Made by a program: the position numbers and the translations under genes. Positions 46,489-57,031 of a DNA stretch of 64,000 bases are shown in pieces. Source of the stretch: Bacteroidaceae bacterium (GTDB lineage Bacteria > Bacteroidota > Bacteroidia > Bacteroidales > Bacteroidaceae); contig JAFYOS010000018.1 of assembly GCA_017560125.1 (NCBI GenBank), positions 124,001 to 188,000 of the forward strand, given 5' to 3'. The notes under the pieces are model-generated. The model had not been told where the DNA came from. It did no database searches and was given only the letters and a program-made list of their open reading frames with translations. Each line of letters begins with the position of its first letter. The stretch's first letter is position 1.

Positions 46489-47880
46489 TTATGCGTTGTG
46501 TTCAGCCTCAATCTCCTCGGGCGACATGGGCTTGTATTTTCCGAGTCGGCGTGCGCCACCCTCGTACACCAACCAGTCCTCCTCGTTGCGGATGCCGCCG
46601 AAGTTGCGCCATGCATCGAGCTTGTCGTAGCAGATGAAGTCGGTGAACTGTTTTTCGGCACGCCATTTGTCGATGAGGTCGGGGATGAAGTAGATACCGG
46701 GCTCAACGGTGAATACATATCCGGGCTCCAAGGCCTTTGCAAGACGCAGCGACTTGAAACCGAACTGTGTGCTCTTGGTGCGTCCCTCCTCGTAGCCTAC
46801 GTTCACCTCGCCGAGGTTCTCCATGTCGTGCACATCGAGTCCCATCATGTGGCCAAGGCCGTGGGGAAGGAACATACATGCTGCGCCGACACGTGCAGCC
46901 TCTTCGGGGTTGCCCTTCATGAGGCCAAGGTCGGTCATGCCCTTGGCAATCTCGGTGAGCACGATGTTGTGCACATCGCGGAACTCGATGCCGGGACGCA
47001 GGGCGTTCACAGCCGCAAGGTGAGCGGTGCGCAAGATGTTGCACACTGTGCGCTGCTGCTCGGTGAACTTCTTGCCCACAGGCATGGTGGTTGTGAGGTC
47101 GCCCGCATAGTGCATAGCGTTCTCGCAGCCTGTATCGAGCAGGAACATCTGTCCGTCCTTCAAGGGCTCTGTTCCGTATGCGTGGTTGTGCAGTGTCTGT
47201 CCGTTTACTGTAGCGATGATGGGGAACGACAGGTCGAAATTGTGCTTAGCTGCCTCGGCATGTACGATTGAAACAATCTGTGCCTCGGTTACTCCGGGGC
47301 GTACGGCACGCATGGCAGCGCAGTGCATATCCACTGATACGCCAATGGCCTCTTCAATCTGCTCAATCTCCTCGGCACTCTTGTAGTTACGCTGGTTGAT
47401 GACGGCGCGTATGAATTTCATAGAGGCGGCTGCCGCTTGTGCGGCGGGTGTAATGCCCAACAGCTCCTGCAACCACACCTGCTGCTCGCCGCGGTAGGGG
47501 GGGAGGAAATGTATGGTCTGTCCTTTGGCCTGTGCGTTTTTCAGGTATGTCGCCAACTGCGCCATAGGCATTGTGGTGGTGATGCCCACACGCTCGCACT
47601 TCTCCTTGATGGTAGGCTGTACGCCTGTCCACACGATGTCGTCGATGGTGAGCTCGTTACCGAAGATAATCTCCTTGTCCTCGTCGATATCTATGATGGC
47701 TGCAAGGCCCGAATAGTCCGATGCGAAGTAGTAAAGGAATGTAGAATCCTGTCGGAAGTGATATATGTTGTCCAAATAGTTTCTGCCAATCTCGGTATTT
47801 CCCAAGAACAGCAAAAGGCCGCTACCTACGCTCTGTTTCAGAACGCGACGGCGCTCGATATAGGTTTCTTTTGAGAACAT
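46489..47880 (-). CDS. pepP: Xaa-Pro aminopeptidase (aminopeptidase P, M24B)
   Basis: The enzyme removes N-terminal residues preceding proline. The 463-residue protein has an N-terminal AMP_N domain (about 1-150) and a pita-bread catalytic domain with the five metal ligands Asp249, Asp261, His344, Glu393 and Glu433. No signal peptide is present, so it is cytoplasmic. It lies 22 bp after the GT2 gene at the end of the glycan operon, an association that looks positional. Confidence 0.94.
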   Translation of the reverse strand: MFSKETYIERRRVLKQSVGSGLLLFLGNTEIGRNYLDNIYHFRQDSTFLYYFASDYSGLAAIIDIDEDKEIIFGNELTIDDIVWTGVQPTIKEKCERVGITTTMPMAQLATYLKNAQAKGQTIHFLPPYRGEQQVWLQELLGITPAAQAAAASMKFIRAVINQRNYKSAEEIEQIEEAIGVSVDMHCAAMRAVRPGVTEAQIVSIVHAEAAKHNFDLSFPIIATVNGQTLHNHAYGTEPLKDGQMFLLDTGCENAMHYAGDLTTTMPVGKKFTEQQRTVCNILRTAHLAAVNALRPGIEFRDVHNIVLTEIAKGMTDLGLMKGNPEEAARVGAACMFLPHGLGHMMGLDVHDMENLGEVNVGYEEGRTKSTQFGFKSLRLAKALEPGYVFTVEPGIYFIPDLIDKWRAEKQFTDFICYDKLDAWRNFGGIRNEEDWLVYEGGARRLGKYKPMSPEEIEAEHNA

Positions 47881-47902
47881 AGTATATAAATTATAAGGTT
47901 AG

Positions 47903-48646
47903 TTACTTTTTAATGACTGCACGTACCACGAACCACATATGGCGAAGTATGGTGGGCAGGAGCCCGTAGTGCTTGGCCATGATGTTGAAGCGCTCGATGA
48001 GTGAAGCTCTGTGATGTTGCAAAGATAAACCATTTTGTAAATAATCCACTATTACAAGATGCGTATTTACAATATCTTTTGATACTTTCATTACTCTTAT
48101 GCACCAATCGACGTCGGCCGACAGACGATAGGCGAGGTCGTACATGGGTGCTTTGTCGCGACGGGCGAAGAATGCCTGGTGGCACACGAGCATTCCGTGG
48201 CGGAAACTGCGCCAGTCGAGCTTTTCGGGTGCTTGCAGGCGGCGCATGCGCACGAAATGGCGCTCCTCATCTACCTCGGCTGTCTCGCCATACAGGATGT
48301 CGGGCAGGGTAGAGCGGTCGGCAATGGATGCTACCATCTTTTCGAGCACGTTGGGTGCGTGGAAACTGTCGCCGGCGTTCAGAAAGCACAGGTAGTCGCC
48401 CGTTGCGCGGGCAATGCCCTTGTTCATGGCGTCGTAGAGCCCCTTGTCGCGTTCGCTTACGAGGACGGCAATCTCCACACCGCTGTTTTTCACCACCTCC
48501 ACGGTGTTGTCCGACGACCCGCCGTCGATGAGCAGGAATTCGATGTTGCGATAGCTCTGTGCAGCGATACTTTGCAGGGTCGGCTCTATCACCGACGCTG
48601 CATTGTATGTCACGGTTATTATCGAGAATTTAGGTCTGTTATTCAT
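47903..48646 (-). CDS. family 2 glycosyltransferase
   Basis: The 247-residue protein has a GT-A fold start (FSIITVTYNAASVI, 7-20), the DGGSSDNT nucleotide-binding turn (41-48), and NAGD (90-93) at the DxD position. It resembles small WcaA/WcaE-like transferases of exopolysaccharide loci and probably transfers one sugar onto the growing lipid-linked glycan. The ATG at 48646 overlaps the YfhO-like gene by 8 bp. An in-frame extension to 48691 lies entirely in the upstream gene and is not used. Confidence 0.88.
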   Translation of the reverse strand: MNNRPKFSIITVTYNAASVIEPTLQSIAAQSYRNIEFLLIDGGSSDNTVEVVKNSGVEIAVLVSERDKGLYDAMNKGIARATGDYLCFLNAGDSFHAPNVLEKMVASIADRSTLPDILYGETAEVDEERHFVRMRRLQAPEKLDWRSFRHGMLVCHQAFFARRDKAPMYDLAYRLSADVDWCIRVMKVSKDIVNTHLVIVDYLQNGLSLQHHRASLIERFNIMAKHYGLLPTILRHMWFVVRAVIKK

Positions 48647-51101
48647 TTTCTTTTTCAGTCTGTTTGCGACGGCGTATGATGATGGCTGCAACCATTCCCA
48701 CGATTACAACCCCCACGAAGATTGAGCCGTAGAGTGATATCTTGGCCGAACCGATCATCACCTCATCGACGCAGAGGAATTCCACGGTGTGCTTTCCGGC
48801 GGGGATGGGAAGACCGCGCAGTATGTAGTTGGTGCGTACGGGGGTTACCTCCTTGCCGTCGATGTATGCACGCCATGTTTTGTAGAATACCTCGGAGAAG
48901 ACGGCAAAGCGCGGGTTCTTGGCGTTACTCTCGTATATGATGTTACCGGGGTTCCTGTACTCTGTCATGCGTATGTAGTCGGCCGAGTCGGCGCTGTTCG
49001 AATACTGCTGCATGGCGGGGAGTGCCTTCTCCCACTCGCGGTCGATGTATGCAACGGCTGTGGGGTCGAAATTGGCTATCGCCTTAATCTCCTCGTTGGG
49101 GTCGGCTACGAATTCCACTCTATCGACGAACCAGCAGTTGCCCAGCGCCTGGTTGTTGCGCTGTACTTTCTGGCCGCCATCCTCGCCGGGGAGTATGAAG
49201 TAGCGCACATTGAGCATGTTGATGATGTTCGGGTTCAGGCTGCGGCCAATGAAGAAGTGGTCTATGATATCCTGATAGCGACGCAGCTTCACCGGGCTGT
49301 ATCCGCCTATCGATTTGTGGAAATACGATGTGCGCGAGTCGTTGAAGGTGTTCGATGTGAGGTTGAACACGCGGAAATTGGGATCCTTGTCGGCCAATAT
49401 CTGCTTGTCGGCAGCGGTGGGAAGTATTTCGGTGCTCTTCTTCTTGGGCATGAACGCATCCCACGACAGGAAGCGCTTGTCAACCGCCCACAGGTCGGCG
49501 AAGATGAGCAGTGTGAGGGCTGCCATCAGATATTTCAGTTTGAAATCTTTCGCTTTCAGGTACGAAATAATAAGTGCGAATGCAAGCGCAATGAATATGA
49601 ACGAACGCCATGCGTCGGACGAAAGCATCGCGGCGCGGTCGGCACGCAAGGGCTTCAGAAGCACCTCGGGCATCTGTGCATCGGTGGCACCTACGAAATC
49701 GAACATGGCTCCGCCGAAGAGCGCAAACAGCAACGAGAGGCCACCGGTAATACCGGCCGACCAGCATAGAGCCGCAACGAGCCCTTTATCGTTGCCTGCC
49801 TTGTGGCGCCCAATCAGTTCCTTGAGCGCAAGCACGCCCAGCGCTACCATTGTGAGCGATGCGATGACAAGCGACATAGAGGGTGCGCGGAATTTATTGT
49901 ACAGCGGCAGATGGTAGAACAGAAAATCGTTTACCAACGGGAAATATTTACCCCATGCCATCACGATAGAGAGGATGGTCGCCGCAAGCAACCACCATTT
50001 TTCGCGTCCCTTCACCAGGAACAATCCCATCACAAACAGGAAGCACACTATGGCGCCCACATACACCGGGCCCGATGTGAAGGGCTGGGGGCCCCAATAG
50101 GTAGGCAGGTTCTTTACAAAACTGCGTGCCTGGGCAGCGCCGTAGTTGCGGCTGATTGTTTTGTACGATTCGGAATCCTCGCCCACGTTGTAGTGCGAGC
50201 TTGCGCCGTAGAGGTTGGGTACAAGCAGTGTGAATGTCTCGCCTATTCCGTAGCTCCACTGGTAGGCGTAGTCAATCTCGAGGCCCGAGCTCTGCTTGCC
50301 CTCCTGTTTAAGCACTGCGCCACCACGCATCGACTCCTTCGAGTAGTCGGCCGAGGGTACAAGCTGTCCGATGGCGGGAATAACTGCGAGTATGGCGGCA
50401 ATGAGCAGCACGCCTGTCGCCTTCAGGTAATCCTTCATGCGCTTTTCGCGTATGGCATACACCAGATATACCACGGCGAGTATGATGAGCACAAGCAACA
50501 GGTAGTAGCTTATCTGCTGATGACTCCAATAGATGTTCAGTCCCGAGAAGATGAGCGTGATGAGTGCTCCCCACAGTAGTTTGCCCCTGTAGCAGAGCAT
50601 GACACCGCCTATGATGGGTGCCATAGTCGCCATCACAAGGCTTTTGTTCATGTGGCCCGCCTCGATGATGATGAAATTGTAGGAGCAGAGCGTGTAGGCC
50701 ACCGAGCCGGCGAAACTGAGCCACGAACTGCACCCTATGGATATTAGGAATATGTAAAAACAGATGAAGGTGAGGAATATGCAACCGATGTGGCGGCGCG
50801 AAGCTCCGAACATGCTCAGTGTGAATACCTTTTCGAAGGCCTTGAACACATTCACCGGCTGTGGCGAGAATGTGTAGTTCGACGGCATGCCCGAGAACAT
50901 GGCGTTCGACCAATAGGCATAGTCGCCTGTAGCTTCGTGATAGTCGCGCAAATCCTTACCCCAGCCCTGCGAATTTATCGCATCGGCCTGCATCAGGTCC
51001 TTGCCTTGAAAGACCGGACCGAAATATATTGCGGTCATCGCAAAAAAGGCAATGATGGCGGCTGCGTGTGGCAGCCATTTCTTAAAATTGATTGATTTCA
51101 T
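48639..51101 (-). CDS. YfhO-family polytopic membrane protein
   Basis: The 820-residue protein has about 13 hydrophobic segments in residues 10-530, then a large periplasmic-type domain (about 540-790) and a final membrane span (about 795-815) with a charged tail. This is the YfhO plan. In Gram-positives YfhO takes part in glycosylating lipoteichoic acid, so a GT-C-like role with polyprenyl-phosphate sugars is inferred. It overlaps the upstream GT gene by 4 bp (ATGA) and the downstream GT2 by 8 bp, so it belongs functionally to the glycan set. Confidence 0.85.
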   Translation of the reverse strand: MKSINFKKWLPHAAAIIAFFAMTAIYFGPVFQGKDLMQADAINSQGWGKDLRDYHEATGDYAYWSNAMFSGMPSNYTFSPQPVNVFKAFEKVFTLSMFGASRRHIGCIFLTFICFYIFLISIGCSSWLSFAGSVAYTLCSYNFIIIEAGHMNKSLVMATMAPIIGGVMLCYRGKLLWGALITLIFSGLNIYWSHQQISYYLLLVLIILAVVYLVYAIREKRMKDYLKATGVLLIAAILAVIPAIGQLVPSADYSKESMRGGAVLKQEGKQSSGLEIDYAYQWSYGIGETFTLLVPNLYGASSHYNVGEDSESYKTISRNYGAAQARSFVKNLPTYWGPQPFTSGPVYVGAIVCFLFVMGLFLVKGREKWWLLAATILSIVMAWGKYFPLVNDFLFYHLPLYNKFRAPSMSLVIASLTMVALGVLALKELIGRHKAGNDKGLVAALCWSAGITGGLSLLFALFGGAMFDFVGATDAQMPEVLLKPLRADRAAMLSSDAWRSFIFIALAFALIISYLKAKDFKLKYLMAALTLLIFADLWAVDKRFLSWDAFMPKKKSTEILPTAADKQILADKDPNFRVFNLTSNTFNDSRTSYFHKSIGGYSPVKLRRYQDIIDHFFIGRSLNPNIINMLNVRYFILPGEDGGQKVQRNNQALGNCWFVDRVEFVADPNEEIKAIANFDPTAVAYIDREWEKALPAMQQYSNSADSADYIRMTEYRNPGNIIYESNAKNPRFAVFSEVFYKTWRAYIDGKEVTPVRTNYILRGLPIPAGKHTVEFLCVDEVMIGSAKISLYGSIFVGVVIVGMVAAIIIRRRKQTEKENE

Positions 51102-52315
51102 CGTCTATTTTTGTTTTTCAATATTGTTTCTATGTGGCTATATAGGCGCTCCTCGTATTGAGAAAGCGAATAGTTCTCCCTTACGTGGCTGTTCAGTGCG
51201 CGTGTCGTTTGCAGCAGCTCCTCGGCGGACTTCGACGAGGCGTCGATGATGGCCTTTTCGAACATGGCGTAATCGACTGCGGGCACTTCGCTGCCGTAAT
51301 CGGCAATCGCAAGCCCCGTTTCGCGGCTGTAAACGGGGTACAGCAGGCCATTGGCAAGCACGTTGAGCACTGCCACCGCGCCGCTCTCCGACAGCGACGG
51401 ATTGATCAGTATGGCGCATTGGTCGAGGATGTCGGCAAATTCGGTCGATGCAATATCTACAAAACCGTGCTGAACTATGTTCGGCGCCTTGTCGGCGATG
51501 GGGGCATAGTGGCGCCAGAATTCCTTTTCGCCACGGCTTGCCCCGCATATGTGCAGGGTATATTCGGGATGCTTTACCGCAAAATCTATTGCTATATCCA
51601 ATCCCTTGTGTATCAGCCCTGAGCTACCAAACCACAATAGGTTTTTGCGGCAGCGGTCGAAGTCCTTCTGGTGCGACGGTGTGCGCATATCGAAGTAGAA
51701 TGCCGGCAGCGAATAGTAGCGTCCGGGACGGGGGTCCTCCTGCTCGAAGTGCGCGGCTACCGAGGCGTCGCCCAGGCATATCACCGCGTCGGACAGATAG
51801 GCGTTGTAGTAGTTCATGCCGTTGCCGGGCACGTAGTGGCACGACGACATGGCCCTGCTGCCATGCTCGGCAAAAAAGGCGAGGTTGCGCTCGGCTGTCA
51901 CCTTGAAATTAAGGAATGTGTGCGCTCCCACCGAGTAGAATATGCGCAGCGGCTCGGCGCCGGTGGCAAACGAGCGGGCATACGCGGGCGACGTTATTCC
52001 ATATACCACGTCGTAGTCGGAGTAGTCTATGCGGTCGTTGTCGCGCGAGGCGCAATCTACCCTGTAGCCCAGACGGTGAAAGACCATTGCAGCCGTGTGG
52101 CACTCGGTGAAATTGGAGTGCGACTTGGGCAAGGCACCATCGAACGCCTCGGGCAGATAGCAGATGAGGGCGCGCTGTTGGTAGCCGCAGCCGAAGACAT
52201 CCTTGGCCAGGCGGCGGTTGGCAAACAGCCTTTGCACCCACGACACTATCGCATTGCCTATGCGACGGCGGGCAATGGGAAGTATGCGCTTTATCTCGGA
52301 ACGTGTAAATTTCAT
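51098..52315 (-). CDS. GT-B fold glycosyltransferase with altered EX7E motif
   Basis: The 405-residue protein shows the two-domain GT-B layout, with a C-terminal donor domain (LLWFGSSGLIHKGLDIAI at about 226-243, then HICGASRG). At the usual E-X7-E site it reads NPSLSESGAVAVLN (305-318): Glu310 is present but the second Glu is Asn318. This may reflect a different donor or reduced activity. The N-terminal acceptor domain is not recognisable. It is coupled to the YfhO-like gene by ATGA and starts 12 bp after the next transferase gene. Confidence 0.75.
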   Translation of the reverse strand: MKFTRSEIKRILPIARRRIGNAIVSWVQRLFANRRLAKDVFGCGYQQRALICYLPEAFDGALPKSHSNFTECHTAAMVFHRLGYRVDCASRDNDRIDYSDYDVVYGITSPAYARSFATGAEPLRIFYSVGAHTFLNFKVTAERNLAFFAEHGSRAMSSCHYVPGNGMNYYNAYLSDAVICLGDASVAAHFEQEDPRPGRYYSLPAFYFDMRTPSHQKDFDRCRKNLLWFGSSGLIHKGLDIAIDFAVKHPEYTLHICGASRGEKEFWRHYAPIADKAPNIVQHGFVDIASTEFADILDQCAILINPSLSESGAVAVLNVLANGLLYPVYSRETGLAIADYGSEVPAVDYAMFEKAIIDASSKSAEELLQTTRALNSHVRENYSLSQYEERLYSHIETILKNKNRR

Positions 52316-52327
52316 TCTTTCCTGTTT

Positions 52328-53419
52328 TTATAGAACATTGCGATAGACATCGCATGTCTCTTTTACCATCTTCTGCAACGAGAAATCCTTGATGCGTTCG
52401 TTGCCTCGCATGCGCAGTTCGTCGCGCAGGGTGGGCTTGGTTATCACCTCGCGCAGCACGTCGTACATCGACTGGGCGTTCTGTGGCTCGAAGTATATTG
52501 CGGCGTCGCCTGCCACCTCGGGGAAGCAGCTTGCGTTGCTCAAGCATACGGGGCAGTTGTTCGAAAAGGCCTCCAGAATGGGTATTCCGAAGCCTTCGTA
52601 CAGCGACGGGAATACGAAGCACAATGCATGGCGATAGAGCGATGCCATCTGCGCGTCGTTGGCAGCTATGTGTATGATGCTGTCGGCAACGCCCCAGTTC
52701 TTGAATATTTCGCATTCCGACGGGGTGAAGTCGCTGCCCGTGCACACTATTTTCAGTGTGGGGTCGAGCACCAATAGTTGTCGCACGGCTGATAGCCACG
52801 GCAGGAAATTTTTGTAGCCCTTGCGTTCGCCCACATAGAGTATGTATCGGTCGAACAGCTGTGGAGCGACCTCGCCTCCGGGCTGGAAACCGTGGTGCAC
52901 CACGCTTATCTTCGATGCGTCGGTGCCAAGCAGTTCCACTATGTCGCGCTTGGTGTTCTCGCTCACGGCTATAATGTGGTCGGCCTCTTTTATCAGCTTT
53001 TTCTTGTGGGGGATGGTGCGGTCATATATGAGCACATCCTGCGGGAAGCGTTCGAAGGTCATGTCGTGTATTGTCAGCACGAAGGCACGCTTGCGCTGCT
53101 TCACGAAAGGCAGGAAGTAGGGGCTGTAATATGTGGGGTGGAATATGTCGTAGCCGCCCGTGCGCAGTGCATGCAGCGTAGCCACTCGGTTGGCTATCTG
53201 GTATATGCGACGGCGTATGCGGTAGTTCTTGGGGAACGACAATGTCCTGTATTCGCGACCGTATGTGTTTGTTACATAATGGTTCTCGCAGAAAACCATA
53301 GGCAGTTCACCTACAAATTCGTTTGAAGGCAGATTGTACAGCAAATCGGCGAAATATCGTGTGACACCACCGAATCGCTGGAAAGTGAACATCTGGTTAT
53401 CGTAAAGAATCTTTTTCAT
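52328..53419 (-). CDS. GT4-family glycosyltransferase
   Basis: The 363-residue GT-B enzyme has the N-terminal glycine loop (FQRFGGVTRY, 14-23), AVSENTKRDI (151-160), the donor-site YVGERKGYKN and the intact EX7E motif YEGFGIPILEA with Glu275 and Glu283. Relatives transfer mannose, rhamnose or similar sugars from nucleotide donors in polysaccharide assembly. GDP-mannose from ManC (28360) is a possible donor (inference). Its start overlaps the flippase gene by 4 bp. Confidence 0.9.
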   Translation of the reverse strand: MKKILYDNQMFTFQRFGGVTRYFADLLYNLPSNEFVGELPMVFCENHYVTNTYGREYRTLSFPKNYRIRRRIYQIANRVATLHALRTGGYDIFHPTYYSPYFLPFVKQRKRAFVLTIHDMTFERFPQDVLIYDRTIPHKKKLIKEADHIIAVSENTKRDIVELLGTDASKISVVHHGFQPGGEVAPQLFDRYILYVGERKGYKNFLPWLSAVRQLLVLDPTLKIVCTGSDFTPSECEIFKNWGVADSIIHIAANDAQMASLYRHALCFVFPSLYEGFGIPILEAFSNNCPVCLSNASCFPEVAGDAAIYFEPQNAQSMYDVLREVITKPTLRDELRMRGNERIKDFSLQKMVKETCDVYRNVL

Positions 53420-54885
53420 TGTTCTGAGGGTTTCGTTTTACGAGTTTTTATATAGTCAACGGCTTCGCGCATCTCGGCCGAACGGAAGAGATAGAGTGCC
53501 GCTACATAGAGGGCTGCCGCTACTGCTATGCGCAACGGCAACAGTATGTATATGTCGTCAATCGACCTTGTGAGCATGTATGTGATAGCCATCACCGCCG
53601 CCGACAGTACGAAATAGGGCACTATGTCGCGCAGCAGCATGGGCAGGGTGAGCGCAATTTCGCGTTTCACAAAGTGGTGCCACACCACCAGCCACAGCAT
53701 GTTCAGTATCACATACGAAACTATCATGTCCGATATTCCGTAGGGGCGCAGCGCAAAGAGCATCAGTGTGAGGATGGTTCCCTGTGCAATGGTGCTCCAC
53801 ATGTATATCTGCGAGCGTCCGCGGCTGATGAGCAGATTGGTGAACAGCGACTGTATGGGGATGAATGCGCCCCACAGGCATAGTATGCGCAGCATGTCGG
53901 CGCTCTCCGACCATTTTTCGGTTATTGCTACTATTATCAATTCGCGTGACACGAGCGACAATCCCAACAGCATGGGGAATGATATGAAGGCGGTGAAGCG
54001 CAACATCTTGCGCAGTACGTGCAACTGCCTTTCTCCGTCGTCGGCTACACGCGCAAGCACGGGTTGCGCCACGCCGTTGACCATGCCGTTCACAATCTCG
54101 CTGCCCATGGTATTCCATTCGTTCGCCTTGGTGTAGTTGCCCACATCGGCGCGGGTGTAGTAGCCGTTGCCGCCCAAGATGAATGAAAATACGTTGCAGT
54201 TAATACGCAGGAACAGGTTGGTTACAAGCAGACGGTAGCTGAATGCGAACAGGTAGCGCAGCGGGGCGAAATTGATGCGCCACGTGGGACGCCACGGCGA
54301 CCACCACCAATAGCATATTGAGCGCACAAGCACATATAGGATACCCTGTGTGGCAATGCCCCAATAGGAGTAGCCGTTCATGGCCATGATGACACCCACG
54401 CTTCCCGACACAATTATAGAGAGCATCAGGGCTATGGATTTCTGCTTCACCTTCAGTTCGCGGAACAGGTAGGCCGACGGGGCGATGCCGAAGCCTGCCA
54501 CCACGAAGCCTATGAACGAGTAGCGCGACAGTGGTACGAGTATGGGCTCGTGAAAATAGTTGGCTATCAGCGGTGCGGCAAAGTAGAGCCCGGCATATAG
54601 CAGCAGCGAGCTTATCACATTGAACCAAAAGACGGCGTTGTAGTCGTCGTGATTCACCTGCTTGCGGTTGGCCAGAGCGGCTACAAATCCGCTCTCTTGC
54701 AACGAGCCGGCGATGGCCGAAAAAATAGCCAACATGCCTATGGGGCCATAGTCGTCGGGCCCCAGGATGTTGGCTAGGAATATTCCGAAAAATAGGTTGA
54801 GCATTTGGCAAACGGCATTGCTCATGCCGCCCCAAAGGAATCCTTTGGCGGTTGCACTCTTCAGATTGCCGTCGTCCTTGCGCAT
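53416..54885 (-). CDS. polysaccharide flippase of the Wzx/WzxC type
   Basis: The 489-residue protein has about 13-14 hydrophobic segments and the N-terminal pattern of the MOP superfamily (TAKGFLWGGMSNAVCQMLN, then GPDDYGPIGML). It should flip undecaprenyl-linked oligosaccharide to the periplasm. No Wzy polymerase or chain-length regulator is visible nearby, unless one of the polytopic neighbours fills that role. It starts 10 bp after metG and opens the glycan gene run, with GT4 coupled by ATGA. Confidence 0.9.
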   Translation of the reverse strand: MRKDDGNLKSATAKGFLWGGMSNAVCQMLNLFFGIFLANILGPDDYGPIGMLAIFSAIAGSLQESGFVAALANRKQVNHDDYNAVFWFNVISSLLLYAGLYFAAPLIANYFHEPILVPLSRYSFIGFVVAGFGIAPSAYLFRELKVKQKSIALMLSIIVSGSVGVIMAMNGYSYWGIATQGILYVLVRSICYWWWSPWRPTWRINFAPLRYLFAFSYRLLVTNLFLRINCNVFSFILGGNGYYTRADVGNYTKANEWNTMGSEIVNGMVNGVAQPVLARVADDGERQLHVLRKMLRFTAFISFPMLLGLSLVSRELIIVAITEKWSESADMLRILCLWGAFIPIQSLFTNLLISRGRSQIYMWSTIAQGTILTLMLFALRPYGISDMIVSYVILNMLWLVVWHHFVKREIALTLPMLLRDIVPYFVLSAAVMAITYMLTRSIDDIYILLPLRIAVAAALYVAALYLFRSAEMREAVDYIKTRKTKPSEQ

Positions 54886-54895
54886 GGTGAAGGGA

Positions 54896-56953
54896 TTACT
54901 TTACCTCGCTGCCGGGCTTCGCTTCGGGAGAAACGGTGAGCAGAGAGAGCTTGCCCTCGTTGTCCTCGGCGCTGAGTATCATACCTTCGCTGACGATGCC
55001 TTTGATGGTGCGGGGGGCAAGGTTTGCTACAAAGCATACCTGTTTGCCGACGAGCTCTTCGGGTTTGAAGTGCGCGGCAATGCCCGATACGATGGTGCGT
55101 CCTTCGAGGCCGTCGTCTATTTTGAACTGCAATAATTTATTTGCTTTGGGTACTTTGGTACATTCGAGCACTGTGCCCACGCGTATGTCGAGCTTGGTGA
55201 AATCGTCGAATTCCACGTTCTCGCGAATTGGGTTGGCCTTGTAGCTTGCAGCCTTGTTCTCGGCCTTTATTCTTTCGAGGCGGTCGAGCTGTGCCTGGAT
55301 TGTATCGTCCTCTATCTTCTCGAAGAGAAGGCCTACCTCGCCCAGTTCGTGACCTGTGGGCATCAGCTCGAGGCTGCCGAGGCTGCTCCACTCGAATGTG
55401 GCCATTGCCAGCATTTCGCGCAGTTTCTTGCTGCTGAAGGGGAGGAAGGGCTCGAATGCTATTGCAAGGTTAGCTACCAACTGCAACGAGATATTGAGGA
55501 TGGTTGCTACGCGTGAAAGGTCGGTCTTGGCAAGCTTCCAGGGCTCGGTCTCGGCAAGGTAGCGGTTTCCGATGCGTGCAAGGTTCATCGCCTCTTTCAG
55601 TGCATCGCGGAACTTGAACTGGTCGAGCAGGCGCTCTACCTCGCCCTTAACGCCTACGAATTCGTCGATGATGCTGCGGTCGTAGTCGGTGAGCTCGCCG
55701 CAAGCGGGCACTTTGCCGTCGAAATATTTCTTGGTGAGCACAAGCGCGCGGTTCACGAAGTTACCATATACGGCAACGAGCTCGTTGTTGTTGCGTGCCT
55801 GGAAATCCTTCCATGTGAAATTGTTGTCCTTTGTCTCGGGAGCGTTGGCTGTGAGCACATAGCGCAGCACATCCTGCTTGCCGGGGAAATCGACGAGATA
55901 TTCGTTGAGCCATACAGCCCAGTTGCGCGATGTAGATATCTTGTCGTCCTCGAGGTTGAGGAACTCGTTGCTGGGTACATTCTCGGGCATTACATACTTG
56001 CCGTGAGCCTTCATCATCACAGGGAATATGATGCAGTGGAACACGATGTTGTCCTTGCCGATGAAGTGGAGAAGGCGTGTATCTTCGTCCTGCCACCATT
56101 TCTCCCATGAGCCCCACTTCTCGGGTTCGTTGTCGCACAGCTCCTTGGTGTTCGATACATATCCGATGGGGGCGTCGAACCACACATAGAGCACTTTGCC
56201 GTCGGCACCCTCTACGGGTACGGGGATACCCCAGTCGAGGTCGCGTGTCATTGCACGGGGCTGCAGATCCATGTCGAGCCAGCTCTTGCACTGGCCATAT
56301 ACGTTGGGACGCCACTCCTTGTGACCTTCGAGGATCCACTCCTTGAGCCACTCCTGATACTCGTTGAGGGGGAGATACCAGTTCTTGGTCTCCTTGAGAA
56401 TGGGTGTCTCGCCGGTTTCCTTAGAACGGGGGTTGATGAGTTCGGTGGGCTCGAGAGCGCGGCCGCAACCCTCCTCGCACTGGTTACCGTAGGCTTGCTT
56501 GTGGCAGTAGGGGCACTCGCCCACTACATCGCGGTCGGTGAGGAACTTCTCGGTCTTCTCGTCGTAGAACTGCTTGGTGGTCTGCTCCACCAACTTACCG
56601 TCGTCGTAGAGCTTGCGGAAGAAATCAGAGGCAAACTTGTGATGCACTGCCGATGTCGTGCGGCTATAGACATCGAACGAGATGCCGAACTCCTTGAATG
56701 ATTCCTTGATGATCTTGTGATAGCGGTCAACTACATCCTGCGGGGTGATGCCCTCCTTGCGAGCGCGCTGTGTAACGGGTACACCATGCTCGTCGGAGCC
56801 ACCCACGAAGAGCACCTCCTCGCCCTTCAGGCGGAGGTAACGCACATAGATGTCGGCGGGTACATACACACCTGCCAAGTGACCAATATGTACAGGACCG
56901 TTGGCATAGGGAAGTGCCGAGGTTACGGTCGTTCTCTTGAAATTCTTTTCCAT
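54896..56953 (-). CDS. metG: methionyl-tRNA synthetase
   Basis: MetRS charges initiator and elongator tRNA-Met. The 685-residue enzyme has HIGH at 22-25 (HIGH), a zinc knuckle with [17 protein letters not shown], the KMSKS-type loop KISTS (338-342), and a C-terminal Trbp111-like tRNA-binding domain (about 580-685, [11 protein letters not shown]). An open frame extends to 57043, but the promoter -7 element lies there, so the ATG at 56953 is right. It is the first gene of the minus-strand run leading into the glycan genes. Confidence 0.97.
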   Translation of the reverse strand: MEKNFKRTTVTSALPYANGPVHIGHLAGVYVPADIYVRYLRLKGEEVLFVGGSDEHGVPVTQRARKEGITPQDVVDRYHKIIKESFKEFGISFDVYSRTTSAVHHKFASDFFRKLYDDGKLVEQTTKQFYDEKTEKFLTDRDVVGECPYCHKQAYGNQCEEGCGRALEPTELINPRSKETGETPILKETKNWYLPLNEYQEWLKEWILEGHKEWRPNVYGQCKSWLDMDLQPRAMTRDLDWGIPVPVEGADGKVLYVWFDAPIGYVSNTKELCDNEPEKWGSWEKWWQDEDTRLLHFIGKDNIVFHCIIFPVMMKAHGKYVMPENVPSNEFLNLEDDKISTSRNWAVWLNEYLVDFPGKQDVLRYVLTANAPETKDNNFTWKDFQARNNNELVAVYGNFVNRALVLTKKYFDGKVPACGELTDYDRSIIDEFVGVKGEVERLLDQFKFRDALKEAMNLARIGNRYLAETEPWKLAKTDLSRVATILNISLQLVANLAIAFEPFLPFSSKKLREMLAMATFEWSSLGSLELMPTGHELGEVGLLFEKIEDDTIQAQLDRLERIKAENKAASYKANPIRENVEFDDFTKLDIRVGTVLECTKVPKANKLLQFKIDDGLEGRTIVSGIAAHFKPEELVGKQVCFVANLAPRTIKGIVSEGMILSAEDNEGKLSLLTVSPEAKPGSEVK

Positions 56954-57031
56954 GGATATTTTATTTTGTTTTGTTGTTTTTCTGTGGTCGGTAAGCGTTT
57001 CCGGCTGTTGTACGGAACTGCTTTTAATTGG

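Noticed and set aside
48639-54885. Horizontally acquired glycan island
   Set aside because: No tRNA, integrase, repeat or composition break at its borders; the genes are tightly joined to metG, so transfer cannot be supported from this window.
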